64,000 bases of DNA from Streptomyces mesophilus. GTDB lineage: Bacteria > Actinomycetota > Actinomycetes > Streptomycetales > Streptomycetaceae. Positions within the stretch are counted from its first letter, which is position 1; every line of letters starts with the position of its first letter. The notes beneath the pieces are model-generated. The model did not search any database. It was given only the letters and a program-made list of their open reading frames with translations, and had not been told where the DNA came from. A program made the position numbers and the translations under genes. This document shows, in pieces, positions 59,578 through 64,000 of the stretch. The stretch lies in assembly GCF_011044995.1 (NCBI RefSeq), contig NZ_JAAKZW010000001.1, positions 124,001 to 188,000 on the forward strand, written 5' to 3'.

Positions 59578-60945
59578 TTGACCGACGTCGTCCCCGCTCC
59601 GTCCTCCGACGCCCCGCCGCCGCAGGGCCAGCCGCGCAAGGCCGCACTCGCCGCCTGGATCGGCAGCGCCCTCGAGTACTACGACTTCTTCATCTACGGC
59701 AGCGCCGCCGCCCTGGTCTTCCCGCACGTGTTCTTCGACGAATCGGACCCGGCCACCGCCACGCTGCTGTCCCTGGCGACCTTCGGCGTCGCCTACGCGG
59801 CCCGCCCGATAGGCGCCCTCTTCCTCGGCCACTTCGGCGACCGCCTCGGCCGCCGCAAGATCATGGTCTTCACCCTGGTCCTGATGGGACTCGCGACCTT
59901 CGCCATCGGCTGTCTGCCCACCCGTGACCAGGTCGGCACCCTCGCCCCCGTCCTCCTTGTGCTCTGCCGGGTACTCCAGGGCATCTCGGCCGCCGGCGAG
60001 CAGGCGAGCGCGGGCTCCATGACCCTCGAACACGCACCCGCCGATCGCCGCGCCTACTTCACGAGCTTCACCCTCAGCGGCACCCAGGCCGGCCAACTCC
60101 TCGCCACCCTCGCCTTCCTGGCAGTCGCCACACTCCCCGAGGACCAACTGCTGTCCTGGGGCTGGCGCATCCCCTTCTGGCTGAGCGCAGTGGTCGCCAT
60201 CGTCGGCTACATCATCCGCCGCACCCTGCACGAGACCCCGGAGTTCTCACGCCAGGCCGCCACCTCCGAAGGCCCCGCCAAGCTCCCGCTCGCGGTCCTG
60301 CTGCGCGAGCACTGGGCCGACGTCCTGCGCGTGATCGCCTGTGCCCTTGTCGCCTCGGTCAGCACGATCTTCACCGTCTGGGCCCTGTCCTACGCGACGA
60401 GCGACGCGGTCGGCATGAACCGCTCGGCCATGCTCTGGGTGAGCGCGCTCGCCAACGTCGTCGCCCTCGCCGCGATCCCGCTGTGGGCCCGTCTCGCCGA
60501 CCGGATCGGGCGCAGGCCCGTCTTCCTGGTGGGCGCGATCGGCAGCCCGCTGCTGATGTTCGGTTACCTGTGGGCGATCTCGACGGGCTCGTACCCGCTC
60601 TCGTTCCTCCTCGGGATCCTCGCCTTCGGCGTCGTCTACAGCGCGGCCAACGGGGTGTGGCCCTCCTTCTACGGGGAGATGTTCCCCACCCGCGTACGCC
60701 TGTCGGGGATGGCCATCGGTACGCAGATCGGCTTCGCGGTGGCCGGGTTCGCGGTGACGTTCGCGGCGCAGATCGCGGGTCCGGACGGCGACAACTGGTT
60801 CGCGGTGGCCTTGTTCACCGCGGCCCTGTGCCTGCCACCGGCCATCGGCGCGCTCACCGCCCGCGAGACCCGCACGGTCCCCACCGAACTGCTCGGCGAG
60901 CCGGCCCCCGCCGCCTCGGCCAAGGATCGAGTGACCGTCGCCTGA
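59578..60945 (+). CDS. MFS transporter of the metabolite:H+ symporter type, probable shikimate/quinate uptake
   Basis: About 455 residues from a TTG at 59578 with AAGGAG six bases upstream; a start at 59497 would add a proline- and arginine-rich stretch without support. The family signature GSALEYYDFFIYG begins the first membrane segment, followed by LGHFGDRLGRRKIMVFTLVLMG and about 12 segments in all, with EMFPTRVRLSGM late in the chain. This is the ShiA/KgtP-like branch that imports organic acids with protons. Its place beside aroE and quiC supports shikimate or quinate as substrate. Confidence 0.88.
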   Translation: MTDVVPAPSSDAPPPQGQPRKAALAAWIGSALEYYDFFIYGSAAALVFPHVFFDESDPATATLLSLATFGVAYAARPIGALFLGHFGDRLGRRKIMVFTLVLMGLATFAIGCLPTRDQVGTLAPVLLVLCRVLQGISAAGEQASAGSMTLEHAPADRRAYFTSFTLSGTQAGQLLATLAFLAVATLPEDQLLSWGWRIPFWLSAVVAIVGYIIRRTLHETPEFSRQAATSEGPAKLPLAVLLREHWADVLRVIACALVASVSTIFTVWALSYATSDAVGMNRSAMLWVSALANVVALAAIPLWARLADRIGRRPVFLVGAIGSPLLMFGYLWAISTGSYPLSFLLGILAFGVVYSAANGVWPSFYGEMFPTRVRLSGMAIGTQIGFAVAGFAVTFAAQIAGPDGDNWFAVALFTAALCLPPAIGALTARETRTVPTELLGEPAPAASAKDRVTVA

Positions 60946-60962
60946 GCCGCGTATGTCATACG

Positions 60963-60998
60963 GGGATGTGCTCGGCCATCGAGGGTCGGGCACATCCC
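60963..60998 (+). terminator. Terminator hairpin after the MFS gene
   Basis: GGGATGTGC (60963-60971) and GCACATCCC (60990-60998) are exact complements; the loop can pair further. It lies between convergent genes. Confidence 0.7.
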
Positions 60999-61031
60999 TG
61001 CATTCAAGCCACCGGGCACGACCGGATGAGG

Positions 61032-62963
61032 TCAGGACCTGAGCCGGATCTCGTCGCCCCTCCGGCGGAAGCCCGACGCGCTGTAGTAGCGCGCGACCGT
61101 GCCGTCGGAGCGGGCCTCATGGCGGTAGTGCCGGAGGAATCCCCACAGCAGAGGTGTCTCCTCCGGCATCGTGTTGTGCGAGCGGTAGTTGTTCTTCGTG
61201 AGCCTGAGGAGAGGCGTCTGCGTGCCAGGGGCGTGCCAGGTCCAGGTCTGGTAGCGGTCCTGCCAGCCGCTGAGCGCACCGTCGACGGTGTCGACGACGG
61301 CCAGGGTCAGGCCGCCCGCGTCGAGGTGGTAACGCGCCCACGTATCGAGCCGGTTGTCGGTGCCGTCCCACAGACCGCCCTCCAGGAATGCGAGGTCGCC
61401 AAAACCGTAGATCTGGTAGGTGGGAATGGGCCGGTGACGGGCGGGGTGGGCGACCCCGTCGAGGCTCACCGTGCCGGTGGCGTCGGGTGCCACGGTGAAC
61501 GACGTGGAGGCGACCGCGGCGAAGTGCTCAGGGAAGGCGATGGCGAAGGTCTGGGTCACGCCGCTGCCGGCCGACTGGCCGGTGGAGTAGAGCCGGCCGG
61601 GATCGACGGGGTACTCGCGCAGCATCACCTCGCGCAACTGCCGGAAGAAGACGAGGGAGTCCCGGTGGCTCACCGACACCGAGGTGGCGCTGTACTGCTC
61701 GCACACGGTGACGACGACGCAGCCTTCGCGCTCGGCGACCTCCCACCACCCGGCCGCGTCCATGAAGACCTTGTCGGTCTGGCTGTTGCCGGGCCAGACG
61801 AAGACCACGGGCGCCTTTCCGCGCCAGATCCTGTGAGCGGTGCGGGGCACATGGACGAGGTACTCCCTCACCTGGCCCTCGACCGTCATCGTGCGCACCT
61901 CGACTCCGAGCCGCCGGTAGTCGGCGCGCTCGTTGAGCTGATTGCCGTACGCGAAGAAGTTCTCGTAGCGGGTGTAGCGGGTGAGGAAGGCGACGATCCG
62001 GTCGGTCGTACGGGGTGCGAAGGGGTCGGTCGGCCGCTGCTCGACCGCGACCTGGGAGATCGGTCCCGCGTGCGAGGTCATCCATCGGCCGGAGCCGTGC
62101 CGCTGCCGGTACACCGTGCCGAACGCCCCGTCCCGCTCGCCGCGTTGGAGGGTGTCGTTCGCACGCTTCCAGTAGGACAGGCTCGCCCCGGCGGTGTTCG
62201 CGTCGGGGCCGATGTACCAGGTCGGCAGGACGGTCTCGTCGTGGCGGATGAGCCGGAACCCGTCGGGGAAGACCACCGGCGTGTAGGAGGGAGCGGTCCG
62301 GCCGTCGAACTCGACGCCGGCGTACGCGTTCAGGTAGGTCTCGCGCAGCCCGCGGGAGTTCAGGTGGACCTGGGCGATGACCCGGAGCGGGTGGGCGACC
62401 GCCCAGGCTTCGAGAGGGGGTGCGCCAAAGCCGTAGCCCACGAGGTAGTGCTCACCGAAGACGGAGAAGTACCGGTTGGACTCGAAGAAGCCCATCGCCG
62501 CTTCCACATAGGCGAGTTCGGACTCTGCGTCCGTCCAGCCGCCCTCGCCCGGTTCGAGGACGAACAGGCCCTCCTCGCGCTCGTCGGCGGTGTCGCGCCA
62601 GCCGGACCGCCGCAGGAACTCGGCGGTGTCGACGCCGTCGGGCACGGCGAGCACCGTGAAGTAGGAGCGGATCGGCGTCTCGGGCGAGAGGTAGACCTTG
62701 GCGGTCCGTCTCGTGCCGCCGATGGCGAAGGACTTCTCCCAGTACCCGGTCATCTCCCGCGGCAGCTTGTTGGCACGGGTGTAGTCGTACGAGGGGAAGG
62801 GCCGGTCGTCGAGCGGCTGTGCCGTCCCCAGGGGCGGGGCCGGTCGCGCGGCGGTGCGGTCGGCTGCGGTGGCCGTGGCGGCGGGCGCTCCCGTCGCCAC
62901 GGCAGCGGTGACGGCGGACGCTGCGGCCCCGCGCAGGAGCCGGCGCCGGTCGATGCTGGTCAT
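61032..62963 (-). CDS. Tat-exported alpha/beta hydrolase, PHB-depolymerase-like esterase
   Basis: 643 residues. The N-terminus MTSIDRRRLLRGAAASAVTAAVATGAPA is a twin-arginine signal (quoted only in part by motif RRRLLRG). The first half (to about 330) is beta-rich and has no clear family match. The second half has the esterase pattern: VVFVWPGNSQTD, then the nucleophile in STGQSAGSGVTQ near residue 465 and a late His candidate in RSHNTMPEETPLLWGFLRHYRH. Similar secreted esterases act on polyhydroxyalkanoate or feruloyl esters. The substrate is not determined. Confidence 0.8.
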   Translation of the reverse strand: MTSIDRRRLLRGAAASAVTAAVATGAPAATATAADRTAARPAPPLGTAQPLDDRPFPSYDYTRANKLPREMTGYWEKSFAIGGTRRTAKVYLSPETPIRSYFTVLAVPDGVDTAEFLRRSGWRDTADEREEGLFVLEPGEGGWTDAESELAYVEAAMGFFESNRYFSVFGEHYLVGYGFGAPPLEAWAVAHPLRVIAQVHLNSRGLRETYLNAYAGVEFDGRTAPSYTPVVFPDGFRLIRHDETVLPTWYIGPDANTAGASLSYWKRANDTLQRGERDGAFGTVYRQRHGSGRWMTSHAGPISQVAVEQRPTDPFAPRTTDRIVAFLTRYTRYENFFAYGNQLNERADYRRLGVEVRTMTVEGQVREYLVHVPRTAHRIWRGKAPVVFVWPGNSQTDKVFMDAAGWWEVAEREGCVVVTVCEQYSATSVSVSHRDSLVFFRQLREVMLREYPVDPGRLYSTGQSAGSGVTQTFAIAFPEHFAAVASTSFTVAPDATGTVSLDGVAHPARHRPIPTYQIYGFGDLAFLEGGLWDGTDNRLDTWARYHLDAGGLTLAVVDTVDGALSGWQDRYQTWTWHAPGTQTPLLRLTKNNYRSHNTMPEETPLLWGFLRHYRHEARSDGTVARYYSASGFRRRGDEIRLRS

Positions 62964-63019
62964 GGAAGTGGCCTCCTTGCTCGGTCGTTCCGGGCATGCG
63001 GCGGGGGCCGGGCGGCGGT

Positions 63020-64000
63020 TCAGGCGGCCCGGCAGAACGGCTTCTTGCCCATGGCGCTCTCGATCCCGCCGAGGATGAGCTTCTGGAACTCCTTCGCGCC
63101 GGCGAAACTTCCGTCGGTGGAGAAGGACTTGGCGTCATGGCCGAGTGTCGTCAGCCAGGCGCGTCCTCCGTCGTAGTACTGGCACCAGGCCACCGGGTGG
63201 GACCTGCCGTGACCGGGGTGGCCCTGGCTGCCGGTGACGCCCCTGGGCAGGGTGGACTCGTCGACGGTGGCCAGGATGCGGACCTTCGAGGGGGCGGGCA
63301 CGAGGTTGTACCACTCGTCGGTGAACTCCCAGCGGGCCGGAAGGTCCTCGGTGGAGGTGTCATGGCGGTCTTCGGTGACCACGGTGCCGGGCTGGTTGGC
63401 GCTGTGGTCGTAGAAGTTGGCGCCGCCGAGCAGGCCTTCGTACCAGGGCCAGTTGTACTCGGTGCCGAACGCGTTGTGGACGCCGACGAACCCGCCGCCA
63501 CCACGGACGTACTGCCGCAGCGCGGTCTGTGCGGCGTCGTCGAGGGTGTCGCGGCTGGTGGAGAAGAAGATCACCGCGTTGTAGCGGAACAGGCGTGAGG
63601 GGGTGGCGAGTTGGGTGACGTCCTCGGTCCAGTCGACGGCGAACCCGTTGGCCCTGCCCATTTCCACGAGGGACTTCTGTACGACGTTGGTGTCGGCGAG
63701 TGCGGGGTTGAGGCCGCTGCCGAGTGCCGGTCCGAGGTTGGCGTGGCGGGGTCCTGCGGTACGGGTGTAGAGCAGGACGCGGTAGCCGTCGGTGGCCGGG
63801 TCGAAGTTGTCCCAGGCGTGGTAGCAGCGCGGGTTGGTGCCGCGGCAGACGCCGTAGTCGGGGTCGCCCAGTTCCTGGGCGCCGCTCTGCCGGTCCTCGC
63901 GCTGGGCCGTGGCCGGGTGGCTTCCGGTGAGCAGTGCGGCCAGGACCGTCAGGACGACGGCGACGGCCGCCGCGACGGCGGTGAGGGTGGTGCGGGGTCT
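63020..64000 (-). CDS. Secreted ThuA-like protein (partial; N-terminus runs off the window)
   Basis: 327 codons are open to the window edge, so the start codon lies beyond 64000. The visible N-terminus has a hydrophobic signal-like stretch (TAVAAAVAVVLTVLAALLTG) ending HPATA, then YRVLLYTRTAGPRH. The body is the ThuA, class I glutamine-amidotransferase-like fold: RYNAVIFFSTSRDTLDDAAQ, YVRGGGGFVGVHNAFGTEYNWPWYEGLLG, HPVAWCQYYDGGRAWLTTLGHD. Such domains occur in secreted sugar-related proteins of Streptomyces. Four cysteines (VCRGTNPRC, WCQ, FCR) may form disulfides. An ATG at 63667 seen inside the frame is not the true start. Confidence 0.84.
   Translation of the reverse strand, partial: RPRTTLTAVAAAVAVVLTVLAALLTGSHPATAQREDRQSGAQELGDPDYGVCRGTNPRCYHAWDNFDPATDGYRVLLYTRTAGPRHANLGPALGSGLNPALADTNVVQKSLVEMGRANGFAVDWTEDVTQLATPSRLFRYNAVIFFSTSRDTLDDAAQTALRQYVRGGGGFVGVHNAFGTEYNWPWYEGLLGGANFYDHSANQPGTVVTEDRHDTSTEDLPARWEFTDEWYNLVPAPSKVRILATVDESTLPRGVTGSQGHPGHGRSHPVAWCQYYDGGRAWLTTLGHDAKSFSTDGSFAGAKEFQKLILGGIESAMGKKPFCRAA

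Noticed and set aside
1..64000. tRNA, rRNA, CRISPR arrays, integrase or transposase genes
   Set aside because: None recognised; gaps are short and show only hairpins and operator-like repeats.

Overview
The window is about 70% GC, with tightly packed genes, frequent GTG starts and many families expanded in actinomycetes: TetR regulators, a SARP/AfsR-type regulator, Tat-exported hydrolases and DUF1989 proteins. It looks like a Streptomyces (or close relative) chromosome. I see no tRNA, rRNA, CRISPR array or intact mobile element.

Region 1 (about 1-13.8 kb and 23.1-41.2 kb) is one large lipid or alkyl-chain catabolic island. It holds three SdsA-type alkylsulfatase paralogues (1526-3433, 23129-25000, 39257-41161), a zinc alcohol dehydrogenase and an aldehyde dehydrogenase, and two AMP-forming acyl-CoA ligases. 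It also holds three long-chain-type acyl-CoA dehydrogenases (ACADs), an overlapping ACAD pair, two crotonases, one 3-hydroxyacyl-CoA dehydrogenase, two SDRs, two thiolases, a TesB thioesterase, a DUF35 protein, an alpha-methylacyl-CoA racemase-like protein, an MFS transporter and the start of a B12-dependent acyl-CoA mutase. Read as a pathway: sulfate ester to alcohol to aldehyde to acid to acyl-CoA, then beta-oxidation, with racemase and mutase suggesting methyl-branched chains. An 18-bp motif, AAGTKAWT-N5-MTAAC, recurs at nine places, all upstream of the first genes of these operons. Four copies lie between the MFS gene and a regulator with two fused TetR DNA-binding domains, the best candidate to bind them.

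Region 2 (13.9-23.0 kb) interrupts the island with a urea/guanidine nitrogen module: allophanate hydrolase, a urea-carboxylase-family biotin enzyme, two DUF1989 proteins, a TetR regulator and an APC permease. Two matching palindromes (TTYCTGTC-N4-GACAGAAA) sit at the two promoters.

Region 3 (41.4-55.8 kb) is mixed: a secreted FG-GAP protein, a large SARP-ATPase regulator, a small lipoprotein, a DUF389 membrane protein, a SulP anion transporter, two adjoining pseudogene remnants, a Tat-exported metallo-hydrolase, and a divergent pair of a beta-lactamase-like hydrolase and a LysR regulator.

Region 4 (55.8-61.0 kb) is a quinate/shikimate catabolic unit: QuiC-type dehydroshikimate dehydratase fused to a dioxygenase-like domain, shikimate dehydrogenase, TetR regulator and MFS transporter. 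The window ends with two exported proteins, a Tat-dependent PHB-depolymerase-like esterase and a ThuA-like protein that runs off the edge.
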